This document shows, one piece after another, positions 33,889-44,020 of a DNA stretch of 64,000 nt. Every line of letters begins with the position of its first letter. Position 1 is the first letter of the stretch. The notes beneath the pieces are model-generated. The model searched no databases. It saw only the letters and a program-made list of their open reading frames with translations, and was not told the origin of the DNA. Source of the DNA: Bos javanicus (taxonomy: Eukaryota > Chordata > Mammalia > Artiodactyla > Bovidae); the NCBI RefSeq assembly GCF_032452875.1, contig NC_083871.1:9461692-9525691 (forward strand). The letters run 5' to 3'. A program made the translations under genes and the position numbers.

Positions 33889-33950
33889 CTGGAATGTCGC
33901 CCTCCATAGGGTCACAAAGAGTCAGACACTGAACACACACACGTAGGAAA
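33889..33950 (+). mobile_element. Remnant Bov-tA 3' end
   Basis: CCATAGGGTCACAAAGAGTC then AGACACTGAACACACACAC is the 3' end of a second Bov-tA. Its upstream part is absent; the complete Bov-tA next door inserted at its edge. Confidence 0.7.
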
Positions 33951-34301
33951 TATTTCATCATGCCTGAGTGTTAATTATTATCAGATGCTTTTATTGCAGT
34001 GATTGAGTTAACACTGTTTTACTCCTTTAACGTGTTGACTAATATAACAAATCTATTTTCTAGTTTTGAACCATCCTTGAATTTCTCAGATAAATATATT
34101 CTTAAATATCTTCTTTCAATCTCCTGGTGGATTCAATTTGCTAATATTTTATATAATTGGATTCTTTGTTTATAACAAAATAGGCCTATAATTTTATTTT
34201 CTTGTGTGATCTCCAGCTTAATTTGATATCAGGGTTAAGCCGAGTGGCTTATTTCCTCCTATTTTTCTATGTCTTAGAGCAATTTGATACATTAGAAATT
34301 A
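33951..34301 (-). mobile_element. L1M ORF2 remnant, piece c
   Basis: Antisense RT region: GTTTTGAACCATCCTTGAAT, CAATTTGCTAATATTTTATA, ATAGGCCTATAATTTTATTT and 'TTGATATCAGGG'. Interrupted at 34302 by Tigger. Confidence 0.75.
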
Positions 34302-34950
34302 CAATTGATCCTCATTATTTGTGAATTCTGTATCTGTGAGTTTGCCTACCAGTTAAAATTGATTTGTAACCCCAAAATCAATACTTGCAGCACTTTTGTG
34401 GTCATTTGTAGACAAATGCAGAGAGGTGAAATATTTGAATCATCCTACAGGCACATTCCCAGTGGAAGTCAAACAAGGTGATGCTCCGCCTTCTTGACTC
34501 AGCTCTCCTACTGCAATCAAGTATCTTTTTCATGGTCTACTTAGTGCCCTGTCTTTTTCGTTTTTGTGCTTTTTTTGGTGATTCTGCAGCTTAAAGTGGT
34601 CTCCAAGCACAGTGCTGGCATGTTGTCTGAAGTTCCTCAGCACAAGAAGGCTATGACGTGCCTTATGGAGAAAATTTGTATTTGAAATAAGTCTTGTTGA
34701 GACATAACTTATTGTGCTGTTGGCCATGAGTCTAATGTTAATGAATCAACAGTATCTACTAAGTAGAATATTTTTAAACAGAAACATACATAAAACAAAG
34801 TTATGTATTGATCAGTTGGTGAAAATGTGGCCAGAGGCTCACAGGACTAACTCTACATTTCCCCTAAGAGCAATAATTCAGTGCTCACTAATTCAGTGTT
34901 AATAGTGACTTTTTAGAGCATAATTGCCACCAATAACGAGAGCTGACTAT
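34302..34950 (+). mobile_element. Tigger-type DNA transposon (TcMar)
   Basis: Flanked by TA and bounded by imperfect inverted repeats (CAATTGATCCTCATTATTTG versus the inverse of ATAACGAGAGCTGACTA). Internal blocks AACCCCAAAATCAATACTTG, AAGAAGGCTATGACGTGCC and ATGTTAATGAATCAACAG correspond to the start of the Tigger transposase (CENP-B-like DNA-binding region). Far shorter than an autonomous element and full of stops, so inert. Confidence 0.75.
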
Positions 34951-35720
34951 ACCTATTGTTTGAAGAGTTGACAGTAGTGACTTTATTGCCTCTTGTAGAC
35001 ACAGATCAGTAATTACCATTTTGCTTTCTTTTCTGGACTCGGTCTGTTCAAGCATCCCCCTGGGCCAATTTTAGTAATTTACACTTCTTTAAAAAGTGTC
35101 TGTTTCATCTGATATTCACATTGACTGGTGTTCCTTTTTACAATATTTTATTCTCCTGTGTATGTTCCATTTTTGTTACGAATCTTATGATTTGGGGGTT
35201 TCTCTTTTTCTCTGACACCTGTCAATGTCTAACTTTGACGTTGTTGACATTGTGTTTGCTTGTAAGCATTTTCAAATAATCAAGTCCTATTCTGTGATTA
35301 CTTTGTTGTTTGTTTATTTTATTTTCCTTAACATTTTCTCATATCTTTATTAACTCCTTCCTTCTTCTTAAAGTTTAAAACTTAGTCCACTTGTCTTAAT
35401 TGTTTCGTATATTCTAAAATAAAATCATATATAATGCTTTAAATTTTCCCTCGGCTTTCTCTTTGACTCTCTCATCCCATAAGATTTTATATAAAATTTT
35501 TCCTGCTATGCAGTTATATTTTGTAGCTTAATTTTTATTTTCTTGAAACAAAGAATTACTAGAAGTGTTTTTCCTGAGTACTAATTATTTTACATACCAG
35601 TTAATTGATTAATTTCTAATTTTACTGCACTGCCCTCAGCAAATGTGGCTACATGGGGTTAACTACTAGAACTTGTATTTCTTGCTCTGGTACTAGGCTG
35701 AACACAAAGCTTCTCAAAAA
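34951..35720 (-). mobile_element. L1M ORF2 remnant, piece d
   Basis: AT-rich antisense L1-like DNA; best match 'ATTTCTAATTTTACTGCACT' near 35615-35640. More diverged than pieces a-c. Confidence 0.5.
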
Positions 35721-36123
35721 GGTCTTGAAATAATATTGCTGTGCATCAGGGCATCAGGGAATAGCTTTCATTGTTTTCAAAATTTCCCACGCTACCTGCA
35801 AATGCTAACTCTTCCTCTCCTCCTGGGAGGGGTTGCCAGACCCCACCTGTATGATAGCTTGCCCTTCTTCTTTGATCTCCTCCCACCTCTAAGACCTAGA
35901 GGTGATCCCTTCCTCCAGTACAGTTAGGAACTTACTTTTTATCTTATAAGCCCTTTTTACCTGTATCTTATAATAAAAATTGACATTCATATTCCTAAAC
36001 TCTGTTTTTATACATAAAAGGGAATTTTGGAATTTGAAATCTGTTTTCTCTCCCACAAAACCCTGACCTTTAAAACTATTGTCTTACTACAGACTCAAAA
36101 AACCTGATTTGAGGCTGAGCAAT
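35721..36123. other. Unassigned intergenic DNA
   Basis: No recognised element; one AATAAA (35971) without supporting gene structure. Confidence 0.4.
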
Positions 36124-37078
36124 GTTAGAACCTGACATGGAACAATGGGCTGGTTCCAAATTGGAAAAGGAGTATGTCAAGGCTGTATATTGTCACCCTG
36201 CCTATTTAACTCATATGCAGAGTACATCAAGAGAAATGCCAGGCTGGATGAATCACAAACTCGAATCAAGATTGCCAGGAGAAATATCAATAACCTCAGA
36301 TATGCAGATGACACCACCCAGATGGCAGAAAGCAAAGAGGAACTAAAGAGCCTCTTGATGCAAGTGAAAGAGGAGAGTGAAAAAGTTGGCTTAAAGCTCA
36401 ACATTCAGAAAACTAAAATCATGGCATCTGGTCCCATCACTTCATGGCAAATAGATGGGAAAGCAATGGAAATAGTGACAGACTTTATTTTCTTGGGCTC
36501 CAAAATCACTGCAGATGGTGACTGCAGTCATGAAATTAAAAGACACTTGCTCCTTGGAAGAAAAGCTATGACCAACCTAGACAGCATATTAAAAAGCAGA
36601 GACAGTACTTTGCCATCAAAGGTTTTTAGTGTATGGTTAAAGCTATGGTTTTCCCAGTGGTCATGTATGGATGTGAGAATTGGACCATAAAGAAAGCTGA
36701 TTGCTGAAGAATTGCTTTTGAACTGTGGTGTTGGAGAAGACTCTTGAGAGTCCCATGGACTGCAAGGAGATCCAACCAGTCAATCTTAAAGGAAATCAGT
36801 CCTGAATATTCATTGGAAGGACTGATGCTGAAGCTGAAACTCCAAAACTTTCGCCTCCTGATGAGAAGAGCCAACTCATTAGAAAAGCTCCTGATGCTGG
36901 GAAAGATTGAAGGCAGGAGGAGAAGAGGGTGACAGAGGATGAGATGGTTGGATGGCATCACTGACACAATGGGCATAAGTTTGAGCAAGCTCCAGGAGTT
37001 GGTGATGGACAGGGAAGCCTGGAATGCTGCAGTCCATGGGTCACAAAGAGTTGGACACAGCTGAGTGACGGAACAACA
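36124..37078 (+). mobile_element. BovB LINE 3' kilobase
   Basis: Sense BovB from CTGACATGGAACAATGGGCT to GAGTGACGGAACAACACC. 5'-truncated within the RT domain. No clear TSD. Confidence 0.93.
36145..37055 (+). pseudogene. Broken BovB RT C-terminal ORF
   Basis: A 181-codon frame (36145-36690) has GVCQGCILSPCLFNSYAEY and an intact motif C YADD (36301-36312), then the region ending at MDVRIGP where the frame is lost. A further frame (36744-36932) holds the C-terminal part. The endonuclease and the first half of RT are absent. Confidence 0.85.
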
Positions 37079-37289
37079 CCAACAAATGGCTTTATTGCCC
37101 TATAAGACATATATTTAGGCCCTAAAGCACTGAAACCCTTGGATTCAATGGGACAGAAATCACATGGCATAATGATTTAAAGGGAATTAAAAATACTCTG
37201 ACTTAACATTTTAAAAAATACTCAACTGACTCTGATTGATTTGTTTTTTTGTGTGGTCCAATTGGCCTGAATTTTATTTAGCAGCTTAC
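37079..37289. other. Unassigned intergenic DNA
   Basis: No recognised element. Confidence 0.4.
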
Positions 37290-37760
37290 AGTAACTAGCT
37301 GTGGTAAATTATTTCTTCACCATTCTTCCACCCCACTCCCCTCAGCTGTGATGCACTTTTAGCAGAGAAACTTCCCAGTGTCCCTAGCTTGGAGTTTGGC
37401 CAGGTGATTTGCTTTGAGCAATGAAACATGAGAGGACTTCTGGGTACTACTCTGAACCAGACAAAAATGTATATGTGTGGCTTGGTTTGCCCTCTCACAT
37501 TCTTGCAATTCTCCATGAAGAGATTGTCCAGAACACCAGTTTCTTCATTCTGAATCCCAGAATAAGGAGACATATGGAACAGACCCAAATCTAACCCATA
37601 TCCTGCTGCCAAGCCCAGCCAAACCCAGCTGAGTCATAACCCAATCCACAGACTGATGAGCAAGAAACCAATATTTGTTGTTAGAAGTCAACGGAGATTT
37701 GGGGAGTTGTTTGTTCTATAGCATTATTTCAGTATAAAGCTGACTAATTCAGTAATCTTG
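37290..37760 (+). mobile_element. Old LTR-like repeat (family not assigned)
   Basis: TTGCTTTGAGCAATGAAACA, then AAGCCCAGCCAAACCCAGCT, then AGATTTGGGGAGTTGTTTG and a terminal AAAGCTGACTAATTCA. This order (a 'CCAATG'-like block, a 'CAGCC' block and a 'GGTTTGTTACxxCAGCA...CTGACTAAT' end) matches a common old mammalian LTR-like repeat. Related pieces at about 47060-47180 and 61280-61590. Confidence 0.5.
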
Positions 37761-38769
37761 TGGTAAATTATTCCGGCATGCTCTATATTTTATATAAATC
37801 ACAGTAGACAATTCAAATTATATATCTGATCCTCCAATTTAATCAAGTCTCCATACGAACAAGCAAAAAAGAAAAAGTTTGTACCATGTAGTTTGGGAGC
37901 CACACATGGGTGGATACAATGGAAATATACCTGCATCTTTCCATTAGGTTAGAAATATTTCGGTTTCTACTAGTTGGTCAGGAACCTAGCAAGGTCTTCA
38001 TATATGCAAGGCCTCCTATGATGCATCTTGGAGTACAGCCCCTCCTACAGACTTTTTATGTTGGCGCAGAATAACACCCCAGCCAGTGGGAGGACAAGTG
38101 TAGCAACTTCCTCATGACCAGCTGTTCATTTGCATAACTCCAACGCAAGGGTGACATCCTATCAATGTGATGATGGGCGGAAATAGGGATGAATTTCAAT
38201 ATCCACATATTACCGTGGGTGTCTCTCTCTCCCACCTTAAGTTGACATCTGTGATGGCCTTTCTGAATAACTCCGGGCATCAGAGGGTTGCTCTCTCCCA
38301 TAAGCCAAGATAGCTTTGGCAAACACATCTGTATAATGTGTGCACTGGGCACATTTCCTTGTTGAATTATTCAACTAAATCTGATAATGAGAGCGCATTG
38401 ACACAGTTAAACACTCAGGTGAATAAAGGATTCACTTTGAAGTGCAGACGTTTTTGGAGTCATCTGTGCTTTAACAAGTGATGATTCTTACTACCCTCAT
38501 CCAGGGAGGAAGAAACTTTAGAAAAGGTAAACTAGAGTTGAGCATGCTGGAGGCTTTTGCTGGCATGATTTCAAGGAGATGAAAGGTGGAGGCAGTTTCC
38601 AGTATTCATTTGAGCCATCAATCTTTTTTGAATAAATGTAATGAATTTTAAGAGATGGGAAAATGAGACTCAGTTCTTAAGTGAATCTTATTTCTTCCTC
38701 TGAACTCCAATGGGACATAGAGACATGAATACAACTACAGGCATCAACACATCTGATTTCTGATCCTCC
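37761..38769. other. Unassigned intergenic DNA
   Basis: About 1 kb without a recognised repeat or gene. A 98-codon minus frame (38352-38056) has no recognised domain. Confidence 0.4.
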
Positions 38770-38900
38770 CTCTGTAAAGCCCCTCATGCACAACCTTACA
38801 AAAACCTTGGGCTTTTTTCACCTCAAATCTCACTCTGTAAAATGGGAGAAAATTGACTAATTTCCCTCATTGTTACCACAGTATGTACAAAGCATCAACG
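38770..38900 (+). mobile_element. MIR-like remnant
   Basis: CACCTCAAATCTCACTCTGT then AAAATGGGAGAAAATTG recalls the MIR core 'cctcagtttcctcatctgtaaaatgggg'. Confidence 0.4.
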
Positions 38901-39079
38901 AAAGTTTTGCAAATACAAGACTATCCAGAAATACAAATTTGGGTAATGGTTGTATTTAAATATGATGCATACAGTATGAAGCATCCGACAGTCACACTGG
39001 CTGTCTCTACAATAAGGACATCATCACTGATGGTGATTTGGCACCTGGCAAATGACACCTTGTAGTTTTATTAGTGTGC

Positions 39080-39187
39080 TTGTCTCTCCAACTGGTCTGT
39101 ATGTCCTTATACATAAGGGCTATTTCTCAACTCTCTTTTAATATTCATAACTTAGTACAGTATGGAAAGCACAAGGTAGGTGATCAT
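39080..39187 (+). mobile_element. L2 3' end
   Basis: AACTGGTCTGTATGTCCTTA, AAGGGCTATTTCTCAAC, CATAACTTAGTACAGTATGG and GGTAGGTGATCATTGATTG follow the L2 3' terminal order. Confidence 0.55.
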
Positions 39188-39199
39188 TGATTGTATAAT

Positions 39200-39405
39200 G
39201 AAGTGTGAGTCACTCAGTCGTGTCCGACTCTTTGTGACCCCATGGTCTGTAGCCCGCCAGGCTCCTCTGTGCTCGGAATTCTCCAGGCAAGAATAATGGA
39301 GTGGGTTGCCATTCCCTCCTCCAGGGGATCTTCCGGACTCAGGGATCAAACCCGAGTCTCCTGCATTGCAGGCAGACTTTACTGACTGAGCCACCAGGGA
39401 AGCCG
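39200..39405 (-). mobile_element. Bov-tA SINE
   Basis: Antisense Bov-tA: GTCACTCAGTCGTGTCCGAC to GAGCCACCAGGGAAGCC. TSD TGATTGTATAAT (39188-39199) and TGATTGTAAAAT (39406-39417), 11 of 12 identical. It sits beside the L2 end. Confidence 0.96.
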
Positions 39406-39424
39406 TGATTGTAAAATAAAAGTA

Positions 39425-39620
39425 GTTAAGAGTTGCCATTTATTGATTCTCTTCCATGTGCCAGACCCTCCACTAGCATTCACTGTCTCTGATTCATACA
39501 ATTGTACGATAACTCCAAAGGAAAAAATTATCCCCATCTTACAGATCAAGAAACTGAGGGTCAGAGAGACTATGAGACTAAGTCAAGATATACCGCTAAT
39601 TTAATTAAGAATGACTCTGC
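39425..39620 (-). mobile_element. MIR SINE
   Basis: Antisense order: TTCCATGTGCCAGACCCTCC, TTATCCCCATCTTACAGATC, AAGAAACTGAGGGTCAGAGA. Confidence 0.75.
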
Positions 39621-40069
39621 ATGTAATGAATAAAACATTTTAAGTAATTAGATGGTCACAGTTAATTGTGTAGAAAAGCAGGAACTAAAATAAAGTATTA
39701 TTAGTAAGTGCTGACCTAGTTCACTGTTCTTATCAACTATTCAGTGTCTGCTAGGATCAGAGAACTTACTTAACCTCTCTGAGGCAATGAGAACCGAGAC
39801 AGAAGAAGTGACCAGATCGTGGTCAGTCAGGTGGCCCGAGTCTGAGTTACAATTAGAATCCAGGCTTTCTTTCCATTCCCCCAACCCCAAATTTCCAAAT
39901 TACACTCGTAAAAAATACACCATCCTTTTCTCGTGTAATAATTAAGAAATATAAGCTTAAGAAACACCTAGTTTTCTTCAGTCTTGAATTAGCCAGTGAC
40001 TTGAATAGTAAGCTTTCAAAAACATACAGTAAATCTGATTTTAACAAATCAACTCTGGTCAGGGAACCT
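39621..40069. other. Mostly unassigned DNA
   Basis: A weak MIR-like block, GAACTTACTTAACCTCTCTG, lies at about 39762. Otherwise featureless. Confidence 0.4.
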
Positions 40070-40250
40070 TTCCTTATTTACAAAAACCTTCACATTTAGT
40101 GTTGCATTTCGTTCTCACTGCAATCCTGTGAGCTGTTATTATAATCTTGATCTTGTGGATGAGGAAACTGTTGGTCAAAAGAGACTAAATCATTCAGCTG
40201 GTGTATAGCAGAGCCAGACTCTAAAATGGCTGCATAAGTTTGACTTCATT
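40070..40250 (-). mobile_element. MIR SINE
   Basis: Antisense: CACTGCAATCCTGTGAGCTG, TGTGGATGAGGAAACTGTTG, CAGCTGGTGTATAGCAGAGC. Confidence 0.65.
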
Positions 40251-40855
40251 GATGCCTCCTTTTCAACACAATTCCTGATTCTTCTCATGGAAAAACTATC
40301 TAACTTTCTCCCAGTGAGTTCAAGCTTCCCTTCGCAAGAGAGTTTTGGCCAAGAGAGGGGGCCAGGCCAGGGACTACGCTCTCAGCCCTATACCCTTTTG
40401 GGTGTGGCCATGTTCATCCGCAGAACATGAGCAGAAGCGTTCTGTGTCAGAAGCAGATGTGCCTTTACACGCTTCTCCTTTCCCATCCTCCGGTGTGTGT
40501 TGCTGTCTGGGGTGTCCTTGGTAGGCACGTGCTGAAGATGGCAGAGCTGCTGACCCAGGGCCCCCAAATAACAGTGGAACAAATGTGCCTTACTCCATGA
40601 GCAAAAAAAAAAAAAAATGTTTCTTGGGAAAACCAATGACATTGAAGGGTTTGTCTGCAAACCCAGCTAGCAGTACCCTAGCAAAATGAATGTACTTTTT
40701 ATTGGAGAAGAAGATTAAGATTTCTGTTACTTCTTATCACTATAAATACTTGCTTGCTAAATTCACTGACTTTAATTTTACAAAATGTAAGAGATTTTCC
40801 CAATGACTGCCTTTCCGTCCCCTCATTTTCTCTTAGTTAAAGCTTCATGATTACT
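40251..40855. other. Unassigned intergenic DNA
   Basis: No recognised element. A14 tract near 40603-40616. A 90-codon minus frame (40660-40388) has no known domain. Confidence 0.4.
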
Positions 40856-41066
40856 GGGTTTCCCAGGTGGCACTAGTGGTAAAGAATCTGTTAATGAAGG
40901 AGACGCAAGAGACATGGGTTCAATCCCTGGGTTGGGAAGACCCCCTGGAGGAGGGCATGGCAACTACTCCAGTATTCTTGTCTGTAAAATCCTATGAACA
41001 GAGGAGCCTGGCGGGCTACAGTCCATGCAGTTGCAAAGACTCAGACGTGACTGGGCACACAATGAT
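40856..41066 (+). mobile_element. Bov-tA SINE
   Basis: TGGGTTTCCCAGGTGGCACT, GGGTTCAATCCCTGGGTTGG, GCATGGCAACTACTCCAGTA, GACTGGGCACACA end. More diverged than most copies here. Confidence 0.92.
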
Positions 41067-41111
41067 AATCTCTCTCGTATATTTCTACGTATGGTACTCA
41101 AAGTATGTAGG

Positions 41112-41152
41112 GTACTCAGACTCAGACTGAAGCAACTGAGCACTCAAACACA
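41112..41152 (+). mobile_element. Orphan Bov-tA 3' end
   Basis: GACTCAGACTGAAGCAACTG then AGCACTCAAACACAG is a Bov-tA 3' terminus without a body, 45 bp after the neighbouring Bov-tA. Confidence 0.5.
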
Positions 41153-41175
41153 GGTGCCATAAAAGCACATTCATA

Positions 41176-41212
41176 GATCAGATCAGATCAGATCAGTCGC
41201 TCAGTCGTGTCC
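41176..41212 (-). mobile_element. Ultra-short BovB 3' tail
   Basis: Only 37 bp: four GATCA pentamers plus GTCGCTCAGTCGTGTCC. Flanks TCATA and CCATAG may be a very short TSD. Confidence 0.75.
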
Positions 41213-42165
41213 ATAGTTAGTTGTAAAACAAATAGATACCTGACAAAATTTTTTCTTAAAGCCCCCCTTCTTTTAAGCCCTTTCAAGCACTCCCCATCTT
41301 CAAAAACATTTTTGAAGAAAATTTACGTCTCTGACTGGGCAAGGAGTGCTGGTCTGGAATGAATCAGCAAGGATTTATTGTTTCCTAGGAATATAGTTCA
41401 CACAAGGGCTTCTCTGCTGGTTGGCAGCCCTGAGCCTTACCCCTGAGGATGCTCCATTAGCAACACACAGCACCTGTTGTCTGGGCACTGGTTCCAGAAT
41501 GCGGCCTAAGATTTACGCCATGACCTCACATCGCCCACATTTCCCCACCACACAGAGGGTCTGAGGCCTTCGCTCTTTTCATCCTTTTGATGTGGTTGCT
41601 CCAGGAGTGAGGAGTGGGAGAAATGATGGTTTGGAAAAAGGTACCTCGAAAAATTACTTTGACAACTCCCTCCTCCACTCTAAGCTTTCAACCTTCTCTC
41701 TCGCCACCACGTCAAAGTACTGCTCCTCTCAATACGTCAAGTGTAAAACCTGAATCAAAAATCTGAAGGAAAAAAAAATGGAAAGTTTTGCCAACAAAGC
41801 AGTCCCTATGGCAAATGATAAATACCTCAAGTCTTTTTGGAAAAAAAAAAAATCCTAAAAGCAGAGTTTGGTCACTGGAGTAAATCCCCATAGAAAAAGG
41901 AATAAATCTCTGTGACATGTGTTAATGTACACCATTTCCCTGAAACACCTCTTCCTGTCCGCTTTCCACACCTCCTTCCCCCTTTTCCCAATGCCCCTTT
42001 TGTTCTGTATCTTTTGGCCTTCAGGGGACAGCTTAGCCAGCAGATGGTACTAGGAAAACCGAGGGTATTGCATGCAGCTGTGTGTAAGCATACTGGTGAA
42101 TTAACAGTCCAGGTCTAGGATCTGAAATAAAAATCATTGTGAGCAAAAAGATAGATGATTTTTTT
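41213..42165. other. Unassigned intergenic DNA
   Basis: No repeat family or coding domain recognised. Contains A-rich tracts at 41769-41778 and 41839-41851. Confidence 0.4.
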
Positions 42166-42340
42166 CCCATGCCTTATTCATTCATGTGCACAATAAGGAT
42201 TTACTGTTCACCTGTGGTGTCAGTACTGTTTAAGGCAATGGAGAAATAAAAATAAAAGATGTGGTCTCTGTTTCCTTAGCCAGGTACATGTTATAAGTCT
42301 AAGAATCCCAAACAAACTATACAACTAAAACATAAAGAAC
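42166..42340 (-). mobile_element. L2 LINE fragment
   Basis: Antisense L2 3' region: TTATTCATTCATGTGCACAA, GGATTTACTGTTCACCTGTG, AGGCAATGGAGAAATAAAAA, GATGTGGTCTCTGTTTCC. Confidence 0.55.
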
Positions 42341-43098
42341 GAGAGATTCAACTAACTAAACAGAAAATATCCACATGTTGAAATGCATCACACATATGAG
42401 TCAGGAAAAGTGCTCTTGTTTCATCTGTTTGATTGTTTGCAGGAGGACTGTCCTAGAATGGATTATCAGGAATCACATGTTATATGACAGGTGAAGTATA
42501 ACACCTGAAGAGACATCTTTAGTCTGAAAACATCACGAGTCAGACTAACTACAGCCCAGAGTTCAGATTTGTTCTCCTCCACTCAAGAGATGGATATGGA
42601 CCCTAGGCAGAGTCTAGTGGAGATGCACAGAGGAGAGGAAGGCCTGCAAAAGAAGGCACTGGAGATGCCGATGGAAGCAATAGTAGGCTCCATCCTAGCT
42701 GGCTTCACATTCAGCTCCACCATGACTCACAGCATGTTCCCCAAGGAAGTCCCAGAGAGACTGTACAGATTGAACTTCCACTATGAAACTTCCACTCTTT
42801 TCTGGTTCTTTTGCTGTCAAAACGGGCCAATCCAGAGCTGCCCAATAAGTCACCTTGAACTACACCTGCTTTGCATTACTGCCTCCTGTTTCTCTTCCCT
42901 GGAGATTCTTCAGCCATCTGGACCACATTGTGGCACGACACACTTCTCATTTTCTCCACAAACATCCCTGATTGAAGGCAGATGACACCTGACCTCCAGC
43001 TCACCTTTAGGGATCTGTGCTAAGTCTGGTTAAGCACAGCCAGTTATAGTGTGGCTGTTATTCCTATCTGCCAACTCTGTGGGTCACAGGTTATTTTA
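42341..43098. other. Unassigned DNA with a 138-codon frame
   Basis: 42569-42985 (plus) is open for 138 codons from ATG. No domain, signal peptide or family is recognised; it is probably a chance frame, though long for its setting. Confidence 0.3.
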
Positions 43099-43292
43099 TG
43101 GATACGACTGAGCGTCTCCACTTTCACTTTTCACTTTCATGCATTGGAGAAGGAAATGGCAACCCACTGCAGTGTTCTTGCCTGGAGAATCCCAGGGACC
43201 GGGGAGCCTGGTGGGCTGCCGTCTGTGGGGTCACACAGAGTCGGACACGACTGAAGTGACTTAGCAGCAGCAGCAGCAGCAGCAGCAGCAGC
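43099..43292 (+). mobile_element. Bov-A2 partial SINE with (AGC)n tail
   Basis: Begins in the end of the first monomer (ATACGACTGAGCGTC), then the CACTTTTCACTTTCATGCAT linker and the complete second monomer. Ends in about ten AGC units (43263-43292), a likely polymorphic trinucleotide repeat. Confidence 0.93.
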
Positions 43293-43494
43293 TATTGTAC
43301 AGGGAGATCACAACCAGATTGAAATTCTGTTTAAGTCAAACATCTAGATAATTAGACCATAAGCCCAACTATTAAGAAAAGTCATACTTTAGAAGTCCTT
43401 AGGAATAGGCTGGACATTCACCTGTCTTGGATGTTTCAATATACTTCTATATAGAAGATGATTTTTTGATATTTCAACACTGTAACCATATATC

Positions 43495-43615
43495 CCAAAT
43501 GTATTAACATTTATTAACATTTAATAACATGTTAAATATGTTTATTACCATTTAATAACATATCATTTTCAACATTTAACATTAACACATAATAACATAT
43601 ATTAACATTTCTCTA
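43495..43615. repeat. Degenerate ATTAACAT tandem repeat
   Basis: Variants of ATTAACATTT and TTAATAACAT recur about ten times. Edges are gradual. Confidence 0.7.
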
Positions 43616-43849
43616 GGTTTTACTTCCTCTTTGGTCCATGTGTTTGGGAATGAAAGGGAGGTGGAAAATCTGCCAATAAATTGTAGCTACTGTATAGCTC
43701 TTCCGTGGGGCTGGAAATGACCCAGTAATTTTTAAAGCTGATTAACTCTTGCCTCATGTAAATGTATCACATTGGTTTGAATAAGATCCATTGGCTTGAT
43801 TCTTTTGGCATCGTCTTCAGTTTCTTCCATCACCATCATTATCATTAAA

Positions 43850-44020
43850 CTATATTGTGTTTTCTCTATATAATGGGTTTTGTGCTAAGTGCTTTACACA
43901 TATCATCTATTAGAAATCTCACCACGATTCTATTAGGTAGATACTATTAGTGTCCCCATTTTGCATACAAGGAAACTGAGACTAAGAGAGATTATGTGAC
44001 TTGCCCACTAGTAATAATTA
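43850..44020 (-). mobile_element. MIR SINE
   Basis: Antisense: GTGCTAAGTGCTTTACACAT, CTATTAGGTAGATACTATTA, TCCCCATTTTGCATACAAGG, AAACTGAGACTAAGAGAG. Confidence 0.8.
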
